From Streptomyces rubradiris (lineage in GTDB: Bacteria; Actinomycetota; Actinomycetes; Streptomycetales; Streptomycetaceae): 64,000 nucleotides of DNA. The notes below the pieces were generated by a model that was given only the letters and a program-made list of their open reading frames with translations, was not told the DNA's origin and did not search any database. Every line of letters starts with the position of its first letter. Positions within the stretch are counted from its first letter, which is position 1. The stretch is from positions 4,638,001 to 4,702,000 of the forward strand of contig NZ_BNEA01000015.1 in assembly GCF_016860525.1 (NCBI RefSeq), read 5' to 3'. Both the position numbers and the translations under genes were made by a program. Positions 24,609 to 32,375 of this stretch are shown here, piece after piece.

Positions 24609-25775
24609 TCAGCTCCTCAGCAGCAGGGCGGAGGTGGGCACGTCCTCACCGGCCGTGACCAGGCAGGTGGCGGCGCCGGGCACCTGGGCGGTACTGGTCC
24701 CGCGCAGCTGCTTCACGCCCTCGGTGATCAGGTTGAAGCCGTGCACGTAGGCCTCGCCGAGCCCGCCCCCGCCGGTGTTGACCGGCAGCCGGCCGCCGGT
24801 CTCCAGGGCGCCCCGCTCGGTGAAGGCGCCGCCCTCGCCGCGCGCGCAGAAGCCGTAGCCCTCCAGGGACAGCGGGATCAGCGGGGTGAAGGCGTCGTAG
24901 ATCTGCGCCACGTCGACGTCCCGCGGGGTGAGGTCGGACTGTCTCCACAGGTGCCGGGCGGCGGTCCAGGCGGGGCCGGTGAGCGGGTCGTCGGTCCAGT
25001 AGTTGACCATGCCGTGGTGCTGGGCGGGCAGCCCCTGGGCGGCGGCGTGCACGTACACGGGCCGCTGCCGGCAGTCCCGGGCCCGCTCCCGACCGACGAC
25101 CACGCAGGCGAGCGCCCCGTCCGTCTCCAGGCAGTTGTCGTACAGGCACAGCGGCTCGCTGATCCACCGGGAGGTCATGTACATCTCGCGGGTCAGCGGC
25201 CGGTCGTACATGACGGCGGCCGGGTTCTGGTTGGCCCGGTTGCGGCATGCCAGCGCCACGTTGAACAGGTGGTCGCGGGTGACGCCGTACTCGTGCATGT
25301 AGCGCCGGGCCAGCATGGCGACCTCGTCGGCGGGCCGCAGCAGCCCGAAGGGGCGGGTCCACTGGGCCGGGGTGGGCAGCTGCGCGGTCGTGTTCGTCCA
25401 CGGCCGGGGCCCGCTGCCCCGCTTGCGCGACCGCCAGGCCACGCCCACGGTGGCCTGCCCGCAGGCGATGGCGGCGGCCAGGTGCGCGACGGTCGCGCAG
25501 GAACCGCCGCCTCCGTAGCCCACCTTGCCGAAGAAGGTCAGGTCCCCGAACCCGACGGCCTTCGCCAGCTCCACCTCGTCGGTGTCCTCCATGGTGTAGG
25601 AGGCGAGCGCGTCGACCTCGCCGGGCGCGATCCCCGCGTCGTCGAGCGCGGCGAGCACGGCCCGGCAGGCGAGCGTCCGTTCGTCCTCGGCGAGGCGCCG
25701 GGCGAACGCGGTCTGCCCGATCCCGACGATGGCGACGGCGTCCTTGATCCCCGGTGCTCTCCCTGGTGCTGCCAT
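24609..25775 (-). CDS. Thiolase-fold acyltransferase / lipid-transfer protein
   Basis: A 388-residue SCP2-type thiolase. N-terminal AIVGIGQTAFARRL; the nucleophile Cys is retained in GGGGSCATVAHLAAA; C-terminal region VAQIYDAFTPLIPLSLEGYGFC and NTGGGGLGEAYVHGFN, with HGFN in place of the classical thiolase histidine motif. Starts at ATG 25775 after GGAGAGGGG. First gene of a three-gene operon and divergent from the FadD-type ligase; the two operators between them are mirror images. Confidence 0.9.
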   Translation of the reverse strand: MAAPGRAPGIKDAVAIVGIGQTAFARRLAEDERTLACRAVLAALDDAGIAPGEVDALASYTMEDTDEVELAKAVGFGDLTFFGKVGYGGGGSCATVAHLAAAIACGQATVGVAWRSRKRGSGPRPWTNTTAQLPTPAQWTRPFGLLRPADEVAMLARRYMHEYGVTRDHLFNVALACRNRANQNPAAVMYDRPLTREMYMTSRWISEPLCLYDNCLETDGALACVVVGRERARDCRQRPVYVHAAAQGLPAQHHGMVNYWTDDPLTGPAWTAARHLWRQSDLTPRDVDVAQIYDAFTPLIPLSLEGYGFCARGEGGAFTERGALETGGRLPVNTGGGGLGEAYVHGFNLITEGVKQLRGTSTAQVPGAATCLVTAGEDVPTSALLLRS

Positions 25776-25789
25776 GGGAAACCCCTCTC

Positions 25790-25831
25790 CTGACAGTCCG
25801 TCAGATTACAGCTAACCTGACGGACTGTCAG
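25790..25831. promoter_or_regulatory. Mirror-image operator pair in a divergent promoter region
   Basis: CTGACAGTCCGTCAG (25790–25804) and CTGACGGACTGTCAG (25817–25831) are exact reverse complements of each other, centres 27 bases apart. They lie between the thiolase operon (start 25775) and the ligase gene (start 25862), giving each gene an identical operator view. Confidence 0.8.
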
Positions 25832-25861
25832 CAGATGTCTCCGCACGGGGGAGGGCGGTCC

Positions 25862-27466
25862 GTGAGCGAGTGGGAGACCATCCCGGAACTGGTCCGGTCG
25901 GCGGCCGAACGGTACGCGGACACGCAGGCCGTGGCCGACGGCCGGACCAGGATCGGCTACGCCGAACTGGGCGCCCGGGTGGAGCGCGCGGCGGCGGCCT
26001 GCCTGGCGAGCGGAGTACGGACCGGCGACCGGGTGGCCGTCTGGGCCCCCAACTCGGCGGAGTGGATCGTCGCGGCCCTCGGCGCGGTCTGCGCCGGTGC
26101 CGTCCTGGTCCCGCTGAACACCCGCTTCAAGGGGGCCGAGGCGGCGGACGTGCTGCGCCGCAGCCGGGCCCGGCTGCTGTTCGTGACGGGCACCTTCCTC
26201 GGCACGTCCTACGTGGCGGCCCTGCGCCGGGCGGCCGGCACCGGCCCGGCGGCGGACCGCCCCCTGCCGGCCCTGCCCGACCTGGAACAGGTGATCGTCT
26301 TCGCGCCGGACGCGCCCCCGTCCTTCCGCACCTGGAAGGACTTCCTGGCGGCCGGGGAGTGCGTGCCCGCGGCGGAGGTCCGCGCCCGCGGCGGGCACCT
26401 GACGGGCACGACCCCGTCGGACATCATCTACACCTCGGGCACGACGGGCCGCCCGAAGGGCGTGGTGACCACCCACGGCCAGACCCTGCGCGCCTACGAC
26501 ATCTGGGCCGACCTCGCGGGCCTGCGCCACGGCGACCGCTACCTGATCGTCAACCCCTTCTTCCACACCTTCGGCTACAAGGCCGGGGTGATCGCGTGCC
26601 TGACCCGCGGGGCGACGATCATCCCGCAGCCGGTGTCCGGCGCCGAGACGGCGCTGGCGAACATCGCGACGGAAGCGGTCACCGTCCTGCCCGGCCCGCC
26701 GGCCCTGCACCAGCAGCTCCTGGACCACCCGGCCCGGCACGCCCACGACCTGTCGACGCTGCGGCTGGTGGTGACGGGCGCGTCGGTGGTGCCGCTGTCG
26801 CTGGTGGAACGCCTGCGTACGGAGCTGGGCGTGGCGACGGTCCTCACCGCCTACGGGCTGTCCGAGGCGTCCGGCCTCGTCACGATGTGCCGCCGCGGCG
26901 ACGACCCGGCCGTGATCGCCGCCACCTCCGGCCGGGCGATCCCCGGCACCGAGGTGCGGGTGGCCGACACCGACGGCACACCACTGCCGCCCGGCGTTCC
27001 CGGCGAGGTCCTGGTCCGCGGCTTCACCGTCATGCGCGGCTACGACGGCGATCCCCGGGCCACCGCCGAGGCCGTCACCCCGGACGGCTGGCTGCGCACG
27101 GGCGACGTGGGAGTCCTGGACCCCTCGGGCAACCTGCGCATCACCGACCGCCTGAAGGACATGTTCGTCGTCGGCGGCTTCAACGCCTACCCCGCCGAAA
27201 TAGAACGCCTCCTCCTGACCCACCCCGACGTGACGGAAGCGGCGGTCATCGGCGTCCCCGACCCCCGCCTGGGCGAGGTCGCCAGGGCCTACGTGGTCCC
27301 CCGCCCCGGCTCCCGTCTGACCCCCGACGCCCTGATCACCTGGTCCCGCCGGGAGATGGCGAACTACAAGGTCCCGAGAACGGTGCGATTCCTGCGGTCC
27401 TTGCCCCGGAACGCGAGCGGAAAGGTGCTGAAGGGGGACCTGAGAAACCTACGGGCGCACCCCTGA
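25862..27466 (+). CDS. FadD-type acyl-CoA synthetase (AMP-forming)
   Basis: A 534-residue ANL-superfamily ligase. The P-loop-like AMP motif is IIYTSGTTGRPKGVV near residue 185, the adenine-contact motif is TAYGLSEASGLV, the core motif is DGWLRTGDVGVLD, the hinge is ITDRLKDMFVVGGFNAYPAEIE, and the C-terminal catalytic lysine lies in NASGKVLKG. It resembles FadD3-like ligases that activate propionate side chains of degraded rings. GTG 25862 follows GGAGGGCGG; the ATG at 25835 lies next to the operator and is unlikely. Supplies the acyl-CoA for the thiolase/DUF35/hydratase operon facing away from it. Confidence 0.92.
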   Translation: MSEWETIPELVRSAAERYADTQAVADGRTRIGYAELGARVERAAAACLASGVRTGDRVAVWAPNSAEWIVAALGAVCAGAVLVPLNTRFKGAEAADVLRRSRARLLFVTGTFLGTSYVAALRRAAGTGPAADRPLPALPDLEQVIVFAPDAPPSFRTWKDFLAAGECVPAAEVRARGGHLTGTTPSDIIYTSGTTGRPKGVVTTHGQTLRAYDIWADLAGLRHGDRYLIVNPFFHTFGYKAGVIACLTRGATIIPQPVSGAETALANIATEAVTVLPGPPALHQQLLDHPARHAHDLSTLRLVVTGASVVPLSLVERLRTELGVATVLTAYGLSEASGLVTMCRRGDDPAVIAATSGRAIPGTEVRVADTDGTPLPPGVPGEVLVRGFTVMRGYDGDPRATAEAVTPDGWLRTGDVGVLDPSGNLRITDRLKDMFVVGGFNAYPAEIERLLLTHPDVTEAAVIGVPDPRLGEVARAYVVPRPGSRLTPDALITWSRREMANYKVPRTVRFLRSLPRNASGKVLKGDLRNLRAHP

Positions 27467-27494
27467 CCACCCACCCCCGAACCCCGACATGCCA

Positions 27495-27523
27495 AGGGGC
27501 CGAGCCCCCCAGGCCCGGCCCCT
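27495..27523. terminator. Hairpin terminator between the ligase gene and afsS
   Basis: AGGGGCCG (27495–27502) pairs with CGGCCCCT (27516–27523). It lies between convergent genes and could serve both. Confidence 0.65.
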
Positions 27524-27600
27524 CGGCCCCCCGTGCTCACCTCGGCCGCGACGGCTCCCCCTCCGCGCCGCCGCGGCCGATCCCCCGTCGGGTTGGTGGC

Positions 27601-27786
27601 TTACTTGGCGTTCAGGTCCAGAGCGGGCGCAATCGGCGAGTGGTTCTCCAGGACGGTGATGTCCGTATCGGCGGCCTGGTCGGGCTGGATGCCCTGCTGC
27701 TTCGTCGCGTCGATGGCGACCGGCGGTGCGGGCGAGTGGTTCTCCACCGTCGTGATGTCCGTCGGCTGCTTCTCGGCGTTGCTCAT
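27601..27786 (-). CDS. afsS: AfsS, small regulator of secondary metabolism
   Basis: A 61-residue protein (63 in S. coelicolor as I recall). It carries two copies of the diagnostic repeat, TDITTVENHSP and TDITVLENHSP, separated by a Gln-rich spacer. AfsS raises antibiotic production downstream of AfsR by an unresolved mechanism. ATG 27786 follows AGGGAG; an in-frame upstream opening from 27936 is not needed and would cross the hairpin. Transcribed from a promoter just downstream of afsR that carries the expected direct repeats for AfsR. Confidence 0.95.
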   Translation of the reverse strand: MSNAEKQPTDITTVENHSPAPPVAIDATKQQGIQPDQAADTDITVLENHSPIAPALDLNAK

Positions 27787-27824
27787 GGTCACGCTCCCTG
27801 AAAAGACGTGCAAGTCGTGTGGCG

Positions 27825-27864
27825 CCTCTGTCCGGCGATTCCCCCGAGTATCGCCGGACAGAGG
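27825..27864 (-). promoter_or_regulatory. Perfect 15-bp inverted repeat in the afsS 5' leader
   Basis: CCTCTGTCCGGCGAT (27825–27839) and its exact complement (27850–27864) enclose a 10-base loop. It lies 39–78 bases upstream of the afsS ATG, between promoter and ribosome-binding site, so in RNA it would form a long leader hairpin; in DNA it could be an additional operator or a terminator/attenuator. Confidence 0.8.
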
Positions 27865-27943
27865 AATGTGCCAGAGCCCGGGTGGGCTCACCCGACCCGC
27901 CTGCCCCCCGACGCGACGGATCGTTGGTTTGAGCATGCCGGTT

Positions 27944-27965
27944 CGTCATAAACGTTCGATGAACG
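27944..27965 (-). promoter_or_regulatory. AfsR (and PHO-box-like) direct repeats of the afsS promoter
   Basis: On the afsS strand two adjacent 11-bp repeats, CGTTCATCGAA and CGTTTATGACG, match the SARP-type direct-repeat architecture. In S. coelicolor AfsR binds such repeats at the afsS promoter, and the response regulator PhoP competes there because the repeats also resemble PHO boxes (GTTCATC). The site begins 16 bases after the afsR stop codon. Confidence 0.85.
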
Positions 27966-27980
27966 CGCCCGAGAAGTGGA

Positions 27981-30944
27981 TCACGTCGTGTTCAAAGGCG
28001 TCAGCAGTCTCCGCACCTCGGATGCTTCGGGTACTTGGGACTCCTCCAGAAGAAGGAGCGCCTCGTGCCAGCAGGCTCGCGCCCGGTCGGTCTGGCCCAA
28101 GGCGTGCAGGGCCTTGCCCAGGGTGTTCAGGACGCTGCCGCGGATGAGATCACCACCGATGAACCCGATGGCCAGGGACTGTTCGGCGTGCTGAGCGGCT
28201 TCGGCGGGACTTCCGGCAGCCAGGTGAAGTTGAGCGATGCGGAAGTGGGTCGTTCCCTCCCACAAGCGCTGACGATTGTTGGCGAACATCGACAACGCGT
28301 CGCTGAGTTCGGCCAGACCTTCCGACAGGCGCCCTGCTCGCGTCAGCGCGACGCCCAACGAGTACCTGGCGTTGGCGAGCCGGAGATTGAACCCGAGCTG
28401 CTGGTATATCTGGACGCCCTCTTCGGCGAGGGCGATGGCGCTGTGCGTGCGGTTCATACGCTGATGGAGTTGTGCCAAGTTGCACAGGGCGCCGGCCTCA
28501 CCGGATCGGTTGCCGTCGCTGCGGTATCCGTCTCGCGCCATGGTCAGCAGCTGTTCGGCCTCTTCATAGCGGCCCCGGTTGAGGGCGATGATCCCCCGAT
28601 CGGTGGAGGCCCAGCTGATCGGAGTCGTGTCGGCTGCCGCCACGGCGAGTTCCATGGCGCGCCGGGCTTCCTGATCCGCTTCCGAGTAACGGCCCGCGGC
28701 GAGATGGACGTTCGACAGCGCGGTACGCGCTCGCCCCTCCGCGCGGGTGTCACCTGCCGCCCGGGCCGCGTCCCGAAGCGCCAGGGCGGCAGACTCGTAC
28801 TGCTTTCCGTTCGCTCCCGATTCGGCAAGGTCCTTGGCGGCCCACAGCAGGTCGACCGCGCGCCGTAGGCGTCCGTGCGCCTGTTGCTGCTGGGCGCAGG
28901 CCAGCAGGGACTGGGCCTCCGCGAAGAGCCAGTCCAGAGCCTGGGATCTGCTGCTGAACTCGAGTCCGCGATACGAGGTGGGCTCCAAGTGGTCCACCGT
29001 CCGGTCCCCCGGGCGTTCGATCGCGTACACCCGTGCGGCCGTCGCCAGATAAAAGTCCAGCAACCGCGACATCGCCGCCTCCCGCTCGCTCGGCCGGGCC
29101 TCGTCGCGTTCCGCGCAGGCGCGGGCGTAGAGGCGGACCAGGTCGTGGAAGCGGTAGCGGTTGGGGGCCGCGGATTCCAGGAGGGACGTGTCGACCAGGG
29201 ACTCGAGGAGTTCCTCGGTGTCCTCCGGGGGCAGGTCCAGGACCGCCGCCGCGGCGGCCAGGGAGATGTCGGGGCCGTCGGCCAGGCCGAGCAGGCGGAA
29301 GGCGCGGGCCTGGGCCGGCTCCAGCTGGCCGTAGCCGAGTTCGAACGTGGCCTTGACCGCGAGGTCGCCTGCCTGGAGCTCGTCCAGCCGGCGCCGTTCG
29401 TCGGCGAGCTTGGCCGCCAGCACCGAGACCGTCCAGGTGCGGCGGGCCGCCAGGCGGGACGCGGCGATGCGGATCGCCAGCGGCAGGAAGCCGCAGGCCG
29501 CGACGACGTCGAGCGCGGCCTCCCGCTCCGCCGCCACCCGCTCCTCGCCCACGATCTTGGTGAACAGGGACAGGGCCTCGTCGGGGGACATCACGTCCAG
29601 GTCGACGAGCTGGGCACCCGCGAGGTCCACCATCCGGACCCGGGAGGTCACCAGGGCCGCGCAGCCCTCGGTGCCGGGCAGCAGTGGCCGTACCTGGGCC
29701 GCGTCCTTGGCGTTGTCCAGCAGCACCAGCACCCGCCGGCCGTCCAGCACCGACCGGTACAGCGCCGACCGCTCCTCCAGGGAGTCCGGGATCGCCGAGT
29801 CCGCCGTGCCCAGCGCCCGCAGGAAGGAGCCGAGGACCGTCTCCGGTTCGGCCGGACGGGGGCCCGCGCCCTGGAGGTCGACGTACAGCTGTCCGTCGGG
29901 GAAGGCGGGCCGCGCGCGGTGGGCCACGTGCACCGCCAGGGTCGTCTTGCCGACGCCGCCGATACCGGCCAGCGCGGACACCGCCATCACCCGGCCCTCC
30001 GCCTCGGACGCGGAGGACAGCACGGCGCTCAGATCCGCGACGAAGGACGCGCGGCCGGTGAAGTCGGGCACCGTCGCGGGCAGCTGGGCCGGCCGGACCG
30101 GCGCCGCCGCCTGCTCCGGCACCGGCGCCGAGGGCTCCGCCAGGGCCGGGTCCGCCCGCAGGATGCGCTGCTGGAGGTCGCTGAGCCCCGGGCGCGGGTC
30201 GACCCCCAGTTCCTCGGCCAGCAGGCGGCGGGTGTCCGCGTACACCGCCAGCGCCTCCGCCTGCCGGCCGCTGCGGTACAGCGCCAGCATGAGGAGTTCG
30301 CGCAGCCGCTCCCGCAGCGGGTGCGCCGCGGTCAGGGCGGTCAGCTCCGAGACCGCCTCGGCGTGGCCGCCCTGCTCCAGGTCCATGTCCAGGCGGGATT
30401 CGAGGAGTTGCAGCCGCCACTCCTCCAGGCGGGCCCGCTGGTTCTCCGCGTACGGGCCGGGCACCCCGGCCAGCGGCTCGCCGTCCCACAGCTCCAGCGC
30501 CCGCCGCAGCAGCCCGCGGGCCGTGCCGAGGTCGCCGGCGCCCCGCGCCTTCTCCGCCTCCGCCGCCAGGTCCTGCGCCACCGACATGTCCAGCGCGCCC
30601 TCGCCCAGTCCGCGTACGGCGTATCCGCCGGACTCGCTGACCAGGACCCCGGGGCCCAGGACCTTGCGCAGCCGGGACGCGTACGTGCGCACCGCCGCCA
30701 GCGCCTGGGACGGCGGCTCCGATCCCCAGAGCGCGTCGATCAGCTCGGCCGCCGTGGCCGTACGGCCCTCCCGCAGCAGCAGCGCGGCCAGCAGGGCGCG
30801 CTGCTGCGGGGAGCCCGTGCCGAGCGCCTTCTCGCCGCGCCAGGCCCGCACCGGACCGAGCACGCCGAAGCGCAGCGTTCCGGTCTCCGCGGTGGCCGCG
30901 GAGCCGGCGCGCCGCTGCTCGGGTACTCGCGGCCCACCGTCCAT
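27981..30944 (-). CDS. afsR: Global regulator AfsR (SARP + NB-ARC ATPase + TPR)
   Basis: A 987-residue transcriptional activator (993 in S. coelicolor as I recall). Residues ~22–110: OmpR-like winged helix; ~115–265: bacterial transcriptional activation domain; ~290–590: NB-ARC ATPase with Walker A GIGGVGKTT at 327–335, Walker B in VLVLLDNAK near 415; ~650–987: TPR-like helical repeats. Phosphorylated by AfsK and other kinases, it binds the afsS promoter and hydrolyses ATP. The start ATG lies behind GGGGGACG. Divergent from the amidohydrolase operon, with about 210 bases between. Confidence 0.97.
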   Translation of the reverse strand: MDGGPRVPEQRRAGSAATAETGTLRFGVLGPVRAWRGEKALGTGSPQQRALLAALLLREGRTATAAELIDALWGSEPPSQALAAVRTYASRLRKVLGPGVLVSESGGYAVRGLGEGALDMSVAQDLAAEAEKARGAGDLGTARGLLRRALELWDGEPLAGVPGPYAENQRARLEEWRLQLLESRLDMDLEQGGHAEAVSELTALTAAHPLRERLRELLMLALYRSGRQAEALAVYADTRRLLAEELGVDPRPGLSDLQQRILRADPALAEPSAPVPEQAAAPVRPAQLPATVPDFTGRASFVADLSAVLSSASEAEGRVMAVSALAGIGGVGKTTLAVHVAHRARPAFPDGQLYVDLQGAGPRPAEPETVLGSFLRALGTADSAIPDSLEERSALYRSVLDGRRVLVLLDNAKDAAQVRPLLPGTEGCAALVTSRVRMVDLAGAQLVDLDVMSPDEALSLFTKIVGEERVAAEREAALDVVAACGFLPLAIRIAASRLAARRTWTVSVLAAKLADERRRLDELQAGDLAVKATFELGYGQLEPAQARAFRLLGLADGPDISLAAAAAVLDLPPEDTEELLESLVDTSLLESAAPNRYRFHDLVRLYARACAERDEARPSEREAAMSRLLDFYLATAARVYAIERPGDRTVDHLEPTSYRGLEFSSRSQALDWLFAEAQSLLACAQQQQAHGRLRRAVDLLWAAKDLAESGANGKQYESAALALRDAARAAGDTRAEGRARTALSNVHLAAGRYSEADQEARRAMELAVAAADTTPISWASTDRGIIALNRGRYEEAEQLLTMARDGYRSDGNRSGEAGALCNLAQLHQRMNRTHSAIALAEEGVQIYQQLGFNLRLANARYSLGVALTRAGRLSEGLAELSDALSMFANNRQRLWEGTTHFRIAQLHLAAGSPAEAAQHAEQSLAIGFIGGDLIRGSVLNTLGKALHALGQTDRARACWHEALLLLEESQVPEASEVRRLLTPLNTT

Positions 30945-31118
30945 GCGTTCGTCCCCCTCGGCATCACGAACAACCCCGTCAGTTTGCCTTGTTCCGGGCG
31001 GTTGCGTCAGCCGTGCGAGACACCGATCACAAGGGCACGGCCACGGGACACAAGGCCCTCACGCGTTCCACAGGGTTCTCACACCCCTTGGCGCGCCGGG
31101 AACGGCCCGTACGCGTAG

Positions 31119-31133
31119 CTGACGGTCCGTCAG
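31119..31133. promoter_or_regulatory. Putative operator CTGACGGTCCGTCAG
   Basis: The most symmetrical copy of the motif. It precedes TACCGT (31142–31147) and the ATG at 31155, so it would sit at about -30 of a leaderless transcript for the amidohydrolase operon. Confidence 0.75.
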
Positions 31134-31154
31134 ATCGGCGCTACCGTGAACCGC

Positions 31155-32375
31155 ATGGAGACCACACAGTTCCCGCCGATCATCTCCGTTGACGACCACA
31201 CCGTGGAGCCCGCCGGCGTGTGGCAGGAGCGGCTGCCGGCGCGGTACCGCGAGGCCGGGCCCCGGATCGTGCGGGCGCCGCTGAAGGAGATGACCTTCCT
31301 CGGCGGCCGTTTCAAGCCCGTCATGGGCACCCCGGGCGACGACGGGCCGGTCGGCGACTGGTGGGTCTACGAGGACCTGCGCCGGCCCCTGACCCGGCTG
31401 GACACCGCCGTCGGATACCCCAGGGACGAGGTCCGGCTGGAGGTCATCACGTACGAGCGGATGCGGGCCGGGTCGTACGACGTGTCCGCGCGCCTCGCCG
31501 ACATGGACGTCAACCACGTGCAGTCCGCCCTGTGCTTCCCGACCTTCCCCCGCTTCTGCGGGCAGACCTTCGCCGAGGCCGCCGACAAGGAGCTGGCCCT
31601 GCTGTGCGTGCGCGCCTACAACGACTGGATGGTGGAGGAGTGGTGCGGGCCGCGGGCAAAGGGGCGGTTGATACCGCTGACCCTCGTCCCCCTGTGGGAC
31701 GCGGAGCTGGCCGCCCGGGAGGTGCGCCGCAACGCCGCGCGCGGGGTGCGGGCCGTCGCCTTCTCCGAGATACCCCCGCACCTGGGCCTGCCGTCGGTGC
31801 ACACCGACGACTGGGACCCGTTCCTCGCGGCCTGCGACGAGACCGGCACGGTGATCGCCATGCACATCGGCTCCAGCAGCCGGATGCCCTCCACCTCCGC
31901 CGACGCCCCGCCCGCCGTCGGCTCTGTCATCACCTTCGCCAACTGCTGTTTCTCGATGGTCGACTGGCTGATGAGCGGCAAGTTCGAGCGCTTCCCGAAC
32001 CTCAAGGTCATGTACGCGGAGGGACAGATCGGCTGGATCCCCTACATCCTCGAACGCGCGGACGTGGTGTGGGAGGAGAACCGGGGGTGGGGCGGGGTCG
32101 CCGAAAAGGTGCGCCGGCCGCCGTCCGAACTGTTCGCCGAGCACGTCTACGGCTGCTTCTTCGACGACGCCTTCGGGCTGCGGAACCTGGACGCCATCGG
32201 CGCCGGCAACGTCCTGTACGAGACCGACTACCCGCACTCCGACTCCACCTGGCCGAAGTCCCGCGAGGTCGGCGAGGCGCAGATGGGGCATCTCGCGCCG
32301 GACGTGGTCGAGCGGATCGTGCGGGGCAACGCCATCGAGCTGCTGGGGCTCGCCCCCGGGGGGCTGTGGCGGTGA
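31155..32375 (+). CDS. Amidohydrolase-2 family metal-dependent hydrolase
   Basis: A 406-residue TIM-barrel protein of the amidohydrolase-2 (ACMSD-like) group, which decarboxylate or hydrolyse C–C or C–N bonds of ring-derived acids. It starts with IISVDDHTVEPAGVWQERLP (metal ligands normally come from this D-x-H region), has MHIGSSS near residue 235 and ends with the metal-binding LYETDYPHSDSTWPKS. ATG 31155 is 7 nt after TACCGT (leaderless). First gene of an operon with an F420/flavin oxidoreductase (GTGA overlap) and an SDR. Confidence 0.88.
   Translation: METTQFPPIISVDDHTVEPAGVWQERLPARYREAGPRIVRAPLKEMTFLGGRFKPVMGTPGDDGPVGDWWVYEDLRRPLTRLDTAVGYPRDEVRLEVITYERMRAGSYDVSARLADMDVNHVQSALCFPTFPRFCGQTFAEAADKELALLCVRAYNDWMVEEWCGPRAKGRLIPLTLVPLWDAELAAREVRRNAARGVRAVAFSEIPPHLGLPSVHTDDWDPFLAACDETGTVIAMHIGSSSRMPSTSADAPPAVGSVITFANCCFSMVDWLMSGKFERFPNLKVMYAEGQIGWIPYILERADVVWEENRGWGGVAEKVRRPPSELFAEHVYGCFFDDAFGLRNLDAIGAGNVLYETDYPHSDSTWPKSREVGEAQMGHLAPDVVERIVRGNAIELLGLAPGGLWR

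Noticed and set aside
27601..27936. Longer 111-codon version of AfsS
   Set aside because: The extension would cross the leader hairpin and the promoter region, and the ATG at 27786 has a good ribosome site and matches the known protein start.
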